From NCBI GenBank assembly GCA_048465415.1, contig DBFWLO010000022.1, positions 1-64,000 on the forward strand: a stretch of DNA of 64,000 nucleotides, written 5' to 3'. Shown here one piece after another: positions 1 through 8,489 of this stretch (position 1 is its first letter; each line of letters starts with the position of its first letter). A program made the translations under genes and the position numbers. The DNA comes from Scatosoma sp048465415. Its GTDB lineage: Bacteria > Bacillota > Clostridia > Christensenellales > Borkfalkiaceae. The notes under the pieces were generated by a model, which had not been told where the DNA came from, searched no databases, and was given only the letters and a program-made list of their open reading frames with translations.

Positions 1-316
1 ACATATTTCGTTGTTAGTAAAGGATTATTTTACATTATTTCGATTTTATTTTTTACTTCCTCTGTCTTTTTTGTAAATATATCGTCGCTACTTGTCGTTT
101 CTTGTCTCTTCTTATTTCCACTCCGAATATTCTCCTCTGATTTTCGTCGTAAAAATCGATCTTTTTTCTTACTCTGTGTTTTTTATAATTATTTACCGAT
201 TTAACAATTCTTTTTATTTTTAAAATAGGGATTCCGTATCCCGGAAATTTTCTCCGGGATATACATACAAAAGAACAATATTTTACATTAATCGACAAAA
301 AATATACTTTCATATA
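1..316. other. AT-rich stretch with no supported gene
   Basis: This stretch is strongly AT-rich compared with the genes that follow. A reading frame of 86 codons on the minus strand (53-313) is basic, has no recognisable domain and no good ribosome binding site, so I do not call it. I see no RNA gene or repeat here. The left neighbour lies outside the window. Confidence 0.5.
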
Positions 317-349
317 AAAGGTCCGTACTCTTTTGAGGTACGGACCTTT
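317..349 (-). terminator. Intrinsic terminator of the EAL gene operon
   Basis: The inverted repeat AAAGGTCCGTAC / GTACGGACCTTT has a 9-nt loop. It begins just after the stop codon of the EAL-domain gene, and T-rich sequence follows on the minus strand. It would end the operon that reads leftward from about 7.3 kb. Confidence 0.8.
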
Positions 350-355
350 GTTCGC

Positions 356-2707
356 TTATGACTTATCGAGGGAAAAATCGATATATTTGGGCTTTTTATA
401 CGGAGCCTCTATATTGCGTTTCATGACGGCATCCAGATCAGTCGGGCCGTTGACAAAGGACTGAAAATCGTCCGTAAGAAGGGGTTTGGAATAGAGATAG
501 CCTTGAATGACGTCGCAGCCCATGCTTTTGAGCATTTCAAACTGCGCCATCGTCTCCACGCCTTCCTGCGTCACTTTCATGTCGAAAGCTTTGCCGAGCT
601 TAATCATCATATCGATAAGCGCCTCGTCTTTCTGCGCGTTGACGCTGGGTTTTAAAAGGAACATATCCAGTTTCAGTTCGTCCACGGGCAGTTCTTTTAA
701 AATACCGCAGGAGGAATAACCGGAGCCGAAGTCGTCGATGGAACAGCGGAAGCCGTGTTTTCTCAAATCGAGGACGATGCCCGTCAGCACTTCCATATTT
801 GTGAAAGAGAAACTTTCCGTAAATTCTATGGTCAGATAGCCGTCCGGAATTTTATATTTTTCCTTATTCGAGGCATAGAAAGAAACAAAATCTTTCTGAA
901 TAGCGGTCACGCGCGAAACATTGACCGAGATGGGCGTCACGCGCAGGCCGTTGCGCATGGCGTTGGCGAAAAATTCGCAGGCATGAATGAATACGTACCG
1001 GTCGAGTTTATTGATAAATCCGTTCAGCTCGAACAAGGGTACGAATTTCTGCGGCGGGACGTAACCGTTCCGCTCGGTATCGTACCAACGCACCAGCGTT
1101 TCCGCGCCGTCCAGACATTCCTTTTCGATGTTATACTTCGGCTGATAGAACAAATGGAAATCGCAGTTTTTCAACGCCCCTTCCATTTTGGATTCTATAT
1201 CCGCTTCGATACGATAGTTTTCATAAAGGCTCTCGTCGTAGGCGATATAAGTTGCGGTAGGAGTTTTTTTGTGGGCGAGCTGCGCGATGTGCGCACGATT
1301 GACCAACGCATCGATATCCGCGTCCTCCGCCGGCAGAACGAAATATACGCCGATGCTGAACAGGCAGAAAAAATTATTTTTCTTAAAGGCCGCATAATGA
1401 TTGACCAGCTCGCTGATCAATGTGAGCTTGGAAGATATTTCCGACTTCACTTCGTAGCGTATGAGCAAAGCGAACCGATCGCCCGTCAAATGGCCGTAGG
1501 TCTCGTATTTTTGCAAAACCGAACCGAATACGCCGGAGGCGAAGCGTTTCGCGTCCTCGGCTATATCTTCGCCGAAATGCTCCTGTACGTATTTAAAATT
1601 GTGAATATCCAGACAAATCACCGCATAATGCGAAGAACGATTATCAAGGATCAGCCGCTCCGCGTCCTTTTTGAATTTCGCGTACGTACTGCATTTGAGC
1701 AGAGGATCGATCTCTTCCGCCTGCAAGCGTTCCCGACGCACTCTCTGTTTTTCTATCAGATCGAGCACCAGCGCAAGCACCAATAATACGGAAAGAATAA
1801 CGATGGCAACAACGAATTTCGTAAAGAGATTGCTTTCCTTATTCAAAAGTATGTTTCTCGGATAAAGTACGGAAAGATAGGCAGCCGAACCTTTGCCTAT
1901 GCGCGAAAAAGAAAATACGTAGTCCGTACCGCCCGCAGAGAAACGAACGCTGCCGAAATCCCGCGTTTTAAAATTGTCGGCGATCTGTTTGGCCAGCGCC
2001 TCCGAACCCGAAAATTTACTCATGAAAGCGGTAAAGGACATATCTTCCGCCTTCCCGGAATCATTGGCATTCGTATACATATAATAACTGTCGTCAGCGC
2101 TCACCATAAACGCATCGGCGCCGTACTCGGAAAAAATCGTGTATGCCGCTTCCGATTCATACACTTCGTCTACGGGAAAGATCCCGCAGACACAATCGAT
2201 AGAACCCGTTTCGGTCTTAACGACGGGAGCGTATATCGCCACGCAAAAGCGGCCCGCCGCGTTGCTTCTGTAAACCGAAACGATACTGTCCCCCGTCGTC
2301 TGAGCGAGCAGGGCGTTGGTTTCCGTACTGTCGCCGTAATAAGGGGACTGCATAGTATGATGTTCGCCGAGCGAATCGAATACGGACAGGGAAAGAAAGC
2401 CTTCTTTTTTCGCCTCTTCGGCGAGCGTTTTCAACAGTTCGGCGTATTCGTCGTCCGTCTTATACGTTTTCCCCTGTAAGTCGGCCGCAATCAACTGCGT
2501 TTTCACAACATATTTTTCTTCGGCAGCCTTAAAGACGTCGGAAATTTCCCGCGTCTTATTTTCCGCGGCGCGTTCGGAATCGGACGTAAAAGCCTTGACG
2601 CATTCGACCGTCGTCATCACGAAAATGATGACGAAAAGGATCACGGTGGCGATGAACAGCACCGTGAGGATTCTCTTTTTCATCGAACGCATAATTTTAT
2701 TTTTCAT
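356..2707 (-). CDS. Membrane-anchored GGDEF-EAL protein, probable c-di-GMP phosphodiesterase
   Basis: The 783-aa protein has a membrane segment at about 13-35, an extracytoplasmic sensor region at about 40-295 and a second membrane segment at 298-317. A degenerate GGDEF domain (333-490) reads TGDRF at 409-413 instead of GGDEF, so cyclase activity is unlikely. The C-terminal EAL domain (about 510-760) keeps the catalytic signature: AETLVRW (535-541), SVNVSR, the EFTES glutamate, the DDFGSG pair (658-663), the KLD lysine, QEGVET and QGYLYSKPL. It should hydrolyse c-di-GMP to pGpG in response to an external signal. It is the last gene of an operon with a SipW peptidase 6 nt upstream, which links c-di-GMP turnover to the fibre-secretion genes. 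The sensor ligand cannot be read from the sequence. Confidence 0.88.
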   Translation of the reverse strand: MKNKIMRSMKKRILTVLFIATVILFVIIFVMTTVECVKAFTSDSERAAENKTREISDVFKAAEEKYVVKTQLIAADLQGKTYKTDDEYAELLKTLAEEAKKEGFLSLSVFDSLGEHHTMQSPYYGDSTETNALLAQTTGDSIVSVYRSNAAGRFCVAIYAPVVKTETGSIDCVCGIFPVDEVYESEAAYTIFSEYGADAFMVSADDSYYMYTNANDSGKAEDMSFTAFMSKFSGSEALAKQIADNFKTRDFGSVRFSAGGTDYVFSFSRIGKGSAAYLSVLYPRNILLNKESNLFTKFVVAIVILSVLLVLALVLDLIEKQRVRRERLQAEEIDPLLKCSTYAKFKKDAERLILDNRSSHYAVICLDIHNFKYVQEHFGEDIAEDAKRFASGVFGSVLQKYETYGHLTGDRFALLIRYEVKSEISSKLTLISELVNHYAAFKKNNFFCLFSIGVYFVLPAEDADIDALVNRAHIAQLAHKKTPTATYIAYDESLYENYRIEADIESKMEGALKNCDFHLFYQPKYNIEKECLDGAETLVRWYDTERNGYVPPQKFVPLFELNGFINKLDRYVFIHACEFFANAMRNGLRVTPISVNVSRVTAIQKDFVSFYASNKEKYKIPDGYLTIEFTESFSFTNMEVLTGIVLDLRKHGFRCSIDDFGSGYSSCGILKELPVDELKLDMFLLKPSVNAQKDEALIDMMIKLGKAFDMKVTQEGVETMAQFEMLKSMGCDVIQGYLYSKPLLTDDFQSFVNGPTDLDAVMKRNIEAPYKKPKYIDFSLDKS

Positions 2708-2713
2708 GGCACC

Positions 2714-3451
2714 TTACTCCGTATCTTTCCGTTCGTCTTCGGCAAGCCCTTCGTCCCGTTTTTTTCCGGGGTTCGGTTTCGTCCCGTTTTCCCCCGGTGT
2801 CCCTTCGTCCCTTTTTCGTTCCGCAAGCAGACGATCCAATTCGCCGCTGGCTTTCATTTTTTCAAGCGTCGCTTTTATCTTTTCGTGTGTGTCTTCCGTA
2901 TCCCCTTTCTCCGCGCCGTCTTTTTTCAACGCCGCCGAGAAGTCCTTGACGCCGAACATCGTAATCAGTAAAAGCGGCACCCCGATCAAAGCTGCGTAAC
3001 CGACGGGTTGGGAGAATATATTGAAGAGACTTGTGAGAAATCCCAGTGTCCTTACATACCTGCCGGCTACCTTTTCAGGCGGTACTTCGTATTTATCTTC
3101 GGCCGGGTTATTGTCGCCTTTGGTGACTATATTGCCGTTCTCCGCAAAACGGGAGATACGGTGCGTATTCAGACGCCCTGAGATTGCCGGATCGTCGGAA
3201 TAGAAAGTGACGATCTCGCCTTCTTCCAAATCGCCGGGATCCGCTTTTTCGACAAGAATATAGTCGCCCGCTTCGATCGTCGGTTCCATGCTCCGGCTAA
3301 CGATTTTTACGACCGCATATTTGCCGATAAAATTCATCTTTGCCGGGTTGCGGAAAAAAATCGAAAAGACGGCGGCGAGCACCGAACAGATCAAAAGTAG
3401 GGTGCAGCCCCAAGATGCAATTTTTGAAAGAACTTTTTTCGCTTTATTCAC
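2714..3451 (-). CDS. sipW: SipW-type (ER/archaeal-type) signal peptidase I
   Basis: This 245-aa membrane peptidase of family S26B should cleave SipW-dependent signal peptides outside the membrane. The N-terminal membrane segment lies at about 12-33. The nucleophile Ser54 is in SRSMEPT, and His97 in NTHRIS replaces the lysine of the classical bacterial enzymes. A GDNN motif and a second membrane segment (about 150-168) follow. After about residue 170 there is a long, highly charged Lys/Glu/Asp tail, which is unusual. The gene starts 2 nt after the DUF2357-like gene and ends 6 nt before the EAL gene. It is one of two SipW paralogues in this locus; the other starts at 8222. Confidence 0.9.
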   Translation of the reverse strand: MNKAKKVLSKIASWGCTLLLICSVLAAVFSIFFRNPAKMNFIGKYAVVKIVSRSMEPTIEAGDYILVEKADPGDLEEGEIVTFYSDDPAISGRLNTHRISRFAENGNIVTKGDNNPAEDKYEVPPEKVAGRYVRTLGFLTSLFNIFSQPVGYAALIGVPLLLITMFGVKDFSAALKKDGAEKGDTEDTHEKIKATLEKMKASGELDRLLAERKRDEGTPGENGTKPNPGKKRDEGLAEDERKDTE

Positions 3452-3453
3452 TT

Positions 3454-5706
3454 TTACTTCCGTTTCTCGTCTTTGAACGTATCGGAATCATCGTTCGCCC
3501 GGCCGGTCTGATAATTCTTATGATCGAGCGCCGCCTGTTTTAATTTTTCCTGCTTCTCCATAGCGGCGGCCGCGCGGCGTTCGTTCTCCAAACGCAGTTC
3601 CGCTTTCCGGCGTCGCGTTTCCGCGATCTTTCTCAGGACGCGTCTCTTTGCCCGGCTCATCTTTCTGTAAGCGAGCTTTTCTTCCAGCGTAAGCCCTTCC
3701 GTATCCTGCTCGAAACTCTTTCTCTCCGCGGAACTCATACCGGTTGCCAATACGTCCGCCAAATCTGCTTCCGTCGCCGCCGCATACGCCTCTCGCTCCA
3801 CCCGCGCCTCGACTCCCGATTCCGTAATTTTCAATACCTGCGGCGCTTCTATGATCCCGGGTTCTTCGGCGGGTTCTTCGACCGCCGATTCGGGTATTTC
3901 CGGTTCGGCATCTTCGACAATCGATTCCGATTCTTCTATAATTGCAGGAATCTCCTGCGGCATAACCCGCGGAGCCTCCGCTCCTGCCGCGGCAGGAGTC
4001 TCTGCCGTCGCTCCCGCCACGGCAATCTCCCGCAAGAGTGGCAAAGAAAAGTTTTCCGTCCCTGCACGGGTATTTTCTTCCTTGACGGTTTTTGCGCCGG
4101 CGGGTACCATACGGGCAATGACGAATCCGCCCGAAACGCCGTTTTCTTTCGCACGTGAATCCTTCCGCATAGAGACTTTCGCGGCGCGTGTGCAGCCCGG
4201 TTTTAAATACTTACTGCCGAAAAGTTCGTCGAGCGACGGCAATTCTCCCCGCGCCGTACGCAAGGCTATCTCCTCGTCGTCTAAAAGCAGACCGTTATCG
4301 CTCCGCTCTTCCGCACTGCCCGTTACGGCTCCTTCCGCGCCGGTTTCGTCCAGCGCCAGAAGCGCTTCGGACAAAGACTCTGCCGCCGTCTTGGGCTCGA
4401 AAACGATCTCTTCCCCGTCGGCCTGCGTTTTCAAGCGTACGCGATAGCCGAGCGAGGAATAGTATTCCGCGACGGCGCGACGGTCTTCTTCCGCCTTGAT
4501 GCGAGCTTCCTCGCGGGCTTTTTCCGCCGCCCGGCGGCGAGCCTCCTCTGCCACACGGCGTTTCGCTTCCTCGATACGATCGTGCTTCTTCATCAGCGCG
4601 TCCACGCTCAAAGCCTCGTCGACCGCGGCACGGATCTTCAATTCGTCGCGCGACAATTTGCGCGGCGGATTGACGTACGACACGGGCGTCACTTTGCGAT
4701 AATCGCAGTCGGTGAGGTTGAATTTTTTCTGTTCCACCGGTTCGAGCGCAGCCACGAATAAGGGCTGAAAGGGCACGCCGGGTTCTTCGATCATCGTGTC
4801 CGCGGCTTTGGCGATCTCGCGGCGGAATACCGTGTACTGCAAAGCCAGATCCGCATAGAGCCGCTCAATGAGCGCGCGATCGGGCTTTTCCGCTTTCTGT
4901 TCGACGGAGATGCTGTATCCGACCTTTTCGTATCCCTCGATAAACTGCCAAAGTTCCAGACATTGCCTCAAGTCGCGGTTCTTCATCAGCGCGTTTGTAC
5001 GCATGATGGGAGGACGCACATAAGAACCGTTCATGGATTTTGCGAACGGCGAGTTATAATACATCGTAACGACAGAATTTAAGCGCATGACGCGTTTTAA
5101 AAGCGGATCCGCCTCCGCCGCGCCCTCCGCCGACTCCGAAACGGTCAGGCCGAAACGTACGCTGCTCACCAGCGTTCCGTCCCTGAATTCCGCGGAAATA
5201 TCGAATTGTGTACTGTTCTCAGCGCCGTTCTTAATCATCTCGGTATATCGCTTGTTGACGAACAGATAAAGCTGACGAATAAGCGTATTCACGAATCGGT
5301 TTTCATACGTCAAAAGCGTTTCCTCGTGGAAGACGTTGAGAATTTTGGACGGCGTGATCTCATCCCCTTTCACCTCGCTGATATAATCGGTATGCTGGGC
5401 GAGATGCTGGATCGATCGGCTGTTGATATTGCGGGAAAGCTCGATAGGCTTCACCTCATCGAGCTCCTCAATATACCGCGAAGGGCGGCGTATCACATTG
5501 TCCAAAGGAAGGATACACTCTTCGATCGCGTCTATCCATTCCTCTTCGATCTTTTTATTGACCAGTTTGCGGAACAAGGAAATTTCTATGTTCCCGGCTT
5601 TGAGGCCTCCGACCAGATTTTTAAAGAAGGGCTGCTCCGACAGGAGCCCCGCGATATAGCCGTAGAACTCGTCGGATGTGGTTTTGCATTCGTCTGATGT
5701 CGGCAT
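3454..5706 (-). CDS. DUF2357-like partner of the membrane McrB-type ATPase
   Basis: The start is the ATG at 5706, preceded by a strong GGAGGGCG site; a longer frame beginning with GTG at 5766 would overlap the upstream gene. The 750-aa protein has an N-terminal domain whose ENRFVN motif (135-140) resembles DUF2357 proteins, which usually pair with McrB-type GTPases/ATPases. A basic Ala/Arg coiled coil lies at about 385-430, followed by a long acidic, low-complexity middle region and a second charged coiled coil near the C terminus. I see no PD-(D/E)xK motif, so the McrC-type nuclease appears to be absent. It sits 20 nt downstream of the AAA+ gene. The role is unknown; assembly or remodelling at the membrane is an inference. 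The family call is moderate. Confidence 0.6.
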   Translation of the reverse strand: MPTSDECKTTSDEFYGYIAGLLSEQPFFKNLVGGLKAGNIEISLFRKLVNKKIEEEWIDAIEECILPLDNVIRRPSRYIEELDEVKPIELSRNINSRSIQHLAQHTDYISEVKGDEITPSKILNVFHEETLLTYENRFVNTLIRQLYLFVNKRYTEMIKNGAENSTQFDISAEFRDGTLVSSVRFGLTVSESAEGAAEADPLLKRVMRLNSVVTMYYNSPFAKSMNGSYVRPPIMRTNALMKNRDLRQCLELWQFIEGYEKVGYSISVEQKAEKPDRALIERLYADLALQYTVFRREIAKAADTMIEEPGVPFQPLFVAALEPVEQKKFNLTDCDYRKVTPVSYVNPPRKLSRDELKIRAAVDEALSVDALMKKHDRIEEAKRRVAEEARRRAAEKAREEARIKAEEDRRAVAEYYSSLGYRVRLKTQADGEEIVFEPKTAAESLSEALLALDETGAEGAVTGSAEERSDNGLLLDDEEIALRTARGELPSLDELFGSKYLKPGCTRAAKVSMRKDSRAKENGVSGGFVIARMVPAGAKTVKEENTRAGTENFSLPLLREIAVAGATAETPAAAGAEAPRVMPQEIPAIIEESESIVEDAEPEIPESAVEEPAEEPGIIEAPQVLKITESGVEARVEREAYAAATEADLADVLATGMSSAERKSFEQDTEGLTLEEKLAYRKMSRAKRRVLRKIAETRRRKAELRLENERRAAAAMEKQEKLKQAALDHKNYQTGRANDDSDTFKDEKRK

Positions 5707-5726
5707 AACGCCCTCCTTTTTTATGA

Positions 5727-7346
5727 TTAATACATTTTGCGGATACGTTTCAGATAGGCGATACACTCCGCCATCGCGTCCTTGCCGAACAATCTGTCCA
5801 GATATTCGATGAGCGGATTGATCTCGTCGCGGATCAGCGAAAGATTAAGCCCCTCGAATTTGCGAATGACTTTCGTCGCCAGCATATAATCCACACCTTC
5901 GATCTCCGTACCGCCGCAAGCGACGTAAACGGGTACGAAAATGCCCAGCTGCTTCATGATACGATTGCCGAACGCTACCCGGAAATGCGCAATGACGTAA
6001 TCGTCAAGCTGCGTGATCTTGTCGAGAATCTCCGAAGACACGGGATTGCTTTCGATTGCCCGGCGATATAATTCGTCCACGTACGAATAACTGACTCGGC
6101 TCGGCGGCGTCGGCGGCGCCTGGAAGGGAACGCCTTTGGAATCGAGATTGATCGTGAACGCACGGTCGTATACTTTATCCGAAACGGAGAAAGTCGAGTC
6201 GTCGTTGTTTGCCGTGCCGACATACCAGACATTCTGGGGAATCTGCAATTTGCCGTCTTCGAGATGTCTCGGATCGTCCGGCCACGCCGCGGGAACGAGA
6301 GATATGTTCCATTCTTTGGGATTGGGCATTTCCAGCACGGACAACATTTCCGCGAAATAGTACTCGACTCGCGCAATGTTCATTTCGTCTAATACGATGA
6401 TATTGATGTCGTCGTTGTAAGACGCTTCGTAAATACGTTTCAATACGTCCGTCTCGTTGAAGCGTTTGGTGAACTCGTTGAAATACCCGAACAGTTCCGT
6501 GCGGTCGCGCCAGGAGGGTTGGACGGAAGCGATCGTCGCGTCGTTGAGGAAATATTTTCCCATCGCGTACGGCAACGAAGTTTTACCGGTACCGGAGATA
6601 CCCTGTAAGAGGATCATTTTCGTGGACGCGAGTCCGGCGAACATCAGACGAATCGTCTTAGGCTCGTAGAAAAGGCCCATTTCGGAGCACGCGAAATTGC
6701 GGAAATCCGCGCAAAGCGTCTTTAAATCGAAGTCGTGGCGATAAAGCGGCTGTTCGTAAAAGACATATTTTTCGTCCACGGCGGAGAGACGGAAGAACCG
6801 ATGCCCCGCGCCGGCGGCGACCGCGGTCTCCTCTTCTTTTTCTTCTTCCTTTTTTTCTATCTCGGGCAGAACCAGCGGCTGACCGGAACGGGCGGCTTCT
6901 TCCGCCTCCGCGTCGTTATACTCTTTGCGGACAGAATCGACGATCTCGTTGACCGCGTCGACCGTCAAGGCGCCGTTCGCCAATTTGAGTTCCATGATCT
7001 TTTCTTTTTCGGCCGTCAGACGCGCGACGTCGCGGTGCAGATCGGAAAGCTCCCGCAGCAAGTCCTCGTTGCCGACCAGCGTCTTGCGGTAACGCACCCA
7101 TTTTTTGATGAGCAGTACCAGCATATAAACGAGCGCGCCGAACAGCGCGATCATCAAAAGCACGACCAGTATAGCCAAAATCCATTGAAAAGGCCCGAAG
7201 GAAGCCGCATACTTTTTAAAGATCGACCAGTATTTCGCGACGTTCACCGTTTGAAACAGTCCTAAAAAGAAGCCTTTTATCATCGACCAGATTCCGCCGA
7301 ACAACTGATCCATAAAATCAAAAAACCAACCGATAAAATTATCCAA
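5727..7346 (-). CDS. Membrane-anchored McrB-like AAA+ ATPase
   Basis: Translation probably starts at the TTG at 7346, placed just after GGGAGGAG; no ATG fits better. The 539-aa protein has an amphipathic N terminus, a clear membrane span at about 55-80 and a coiled coil at about 92-125. An acidic linker leads to an AAA+ domain with Walker A GISGTGKTS (249-257), Walker B IIVLDE (316-321) and the McrB-like sensor segment GTANNDDSTFSVSDK (377-391). McrB proteins normally assemble into rings that drive a McrC partner. Here the ring would face the cytoplasm, tethered to the membrane, with the DUF2357-like protein as partner. The setting among fibre and signal-peptidase genes argues against ordinary restriction. 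The substrate is unknown. Confidence 0.8.
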   Translation of the reverse strand: MDNFIGWFFDFMDQLFGGIWSMIKGFFLGLFQTVNVAKYWSIFKKYAASFGPFQWILAILVVLLMIALFGALVYMLVLLIKKWVRYRKTLVGNEDLLRELSDLHRDVARLTAEKEKIMELKLANGALTVDAVNEIVDSVRKEYNDAEAEEAARSGQPLVLPEIEKKEEEKEEETAVAAGAGHRFFRLSAVDEKYVFYEQPLYRHDFDLKTLCADFRNFACSEMGLFYEPKTIRLMFAGLASTKMILLQGISGTGKTSLPYAMGKYFLNDATIASVQPSWRDRTELFGYFNEFTKRFNETDVLKRIYEASYNDDINIIVLDEMNIARVEYYFAEMLSVLEMPNPKEWNISLVPAAWPDDPRHLEDGKLQIPQNVWYVGTANNDDSTFSVSDKVYDRAFTINLDSKGVPFQAPPTPPSRVSYSYVDELYRRAIESNPVSSEILDKITQLDDYVIAHFRVAFGNRIMKQLGIFVPVYVACGGTEIEGVDYMLATKVIRKFEGLNLSLIRDEINPLIEYLDRLFGKDAMAECIAYLKRIRKMY

Positions 7347-7387
7347 GCCGCTCCTCCCGAGGCCTCATGCCAATGTTACCTTTCCGA

Positions 7388-7480
7388 CGGAAATAAGGAA
7401 AAAGCACTTCCTTTTTCCCGAAAATTCATAAAGTGAAAGTAAGCTCCCCGAAAATCACGGGAACTTTTTTCGTGCGACTG
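7388..7480 (-). terminator. Two hairpins between the sipW and AAA+ genes
   Basis: Downstream of the sipW stop on the minus strand an imperfect hairpin pairs GTTCCCG with CGGGGAGC. About 50 nt further on, GGAAAAAG pairs with CTTTTTCC and is followed by TTATTT. Either could be a terminator or a partial-readthrough site dividing the fibre operon from the AAA+ operon. Neither has a long clean U-tract. Confidence 0.4.
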
Positions 7481-7496
7481 TATTTACAGCCGACGC

Positions 7497-8222
7497 TTAA
7501 TCGTCTCCGGCGCCGGTGCCGGAAGAAGAATCAGGGTTCGACTCGTCCGCGGGATCTTTTCCCTGCGCCTGCTGACGAAGATATTCCTCGATCGCTTTTT
7601 TCTTGATCTCTTCTTCGTCCTCCGCAGAAATCCCCGCTTTTTTCTGTTTCATTACCACGATCGTGGAAATCAGATTATATAACTCGTAAATGAAGAACAG
7701 CGCCATCGGAATTACGATGATTACCAAAAATCCCGTAGACGATTGCAGGAAGTCCAGCGCCTTGCCAAGCCCGCCGATCTTCGTTTCGGTATATTTTCCC
7801 ACTACCAGGTCGTAGCGGACGAGGTCTTTATCGGGGTTGGGATTCGTCGTTTTATTGTCGCCCTGCGTGCGGTAAGAAACCACTTTATTTTGATAATCGT
7901 CGCCGTTGATGACCTCGACGATACGGTGCGTATTTAATTCTTCCTTGCCGTCGCCGTTCAGATCCGACCAAAAGGTAATGACGTCGCCGACTTGAAGAGT
8001 CATTCTTTCCTCGCCTTTTAAAGCCTTGTCGATGATCAGATCGCCTTTTTTGAAGGTGGGATTCATGGAATCGGACTGCACGGTAATCAGACTCTTTCCG
8101 AACATGCTGGGGATCCCGTCTTTCGAGGACGCGGCGGAAAGAGAGAATACCATAGTAATTGCGGCAAACGCAACGAACAGCCATAAAATTACGTTTCCGG
8201 CAATTTTGAGTGCTTTTTTCAT
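7497..8222 (-). CDS. sipW: SipW-type signal peptidase I, second copy
   Basis: This 241-aa paralogue of the peptidase starting at 3451 has an N-terminal membrane span (about 8-30). Catalytic Ser52 lies in QSDSMNPT and His99 in NTHRIV, the Ser-His arrangement of the S26B/SipW type. A GDNKTTN motif and a C-terminal membrane span (about 165-190) follow, then a polar tail. It has its own promoter (8296-8324) and lies directly downstream of the gene for a protein with a SipW-dependent signal peptide, so that protein is its most likely substrate. Why the locus needs two peptidases is not clear; one may serve the cleavable subunit and the other a different client. Confidence 0.9.
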   Translation of the reverse strand: MKKALKIAGNVILWLFVAFAAITMVFSLSAASSKDGIPSMFGKSLITVQSDSMNPTFKKGDLIIDKALKGEERMTLQVGDVITFWSDLNGDGKEELNTHRIVEVINGDDYQNKVVSYRTQGDNKTTNPNPDKDLVRYDLVVGKYTETKIGGLGKALDFLQSSTGFLVIIVIPMALFFIYELYNLISTIVVMKQKKAGISAEDEEEIKKKAIEEYLRQQAQGKDPADESNPDSSSGTGAGDD

Positions 8223-8295
8223 CGATACTTTTCTCCGATATAAATTTTCCGAAAAGCGGTAGATAGAAAAATTCCTGTTTTTTCGGAAGTACTTT

Positions 8296-8324
8296 TATTA
8301 TAACATATCCGACGGAATTTGTCA
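8296..8324 (-). promoter_or_regulatory. Sigma-A promoter of the second sipW
   Basis: The elements are ATGACA (8319-8324), a 17-nt spacer and TATAAT (8296-8301) on the minus strand, about 75 nt before the start codon. This gives the peptidase gene transcription independent of the riboswitch. Confidence 0.75.
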
Positions 8325-8417
8325 TAATTTTAAGCGTATTTTAACGCCGAACTTCGGATTTTTTCTTACTGATTTCAGCCAAAGGACCGTTTTCGAATCA
8401 TAAAAAGCGCGAATAGA

Positions 8418-8463
8418 AAGGAGGCAGAGGAAGTCGGTGCTTGCCGTCACTCCGTCTGCCTCG
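8418..8463 (-). terminator. Terminator after the TasA-like gene
   Basis: A long hairpin with arms GAGGCAGA / TCTGCCTC lies just after the TasA-like stop codon, with internal pairing in between. The downstream U-tract is weak, so some readthrough into sipW is possible. Confidence 0.6.
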
Positions 8464-8489
8464 ATTCTAAAACTTATACGTGTTTCCGA

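Noticed and set aside
53..313. Basic 86-codon frame at the left edge, minus strand
   Set aside because: No ribosome binding site, no domain, and strongly AT-rich sequence; not supported as a gene.
755..1786. Long plus-strand frame opposite the EAL gene
   Set aside because: It mirrors the GC-rich codon structure of the real minus-strand gene and has no recognisable domain.
3454..7346. Classical McrBC restriction system
   Set aside because: The partner lacks a visible McrC nuclease motif, the ATPase has a membrane span, and the neighbours are secretion and c-di-GMP genes.
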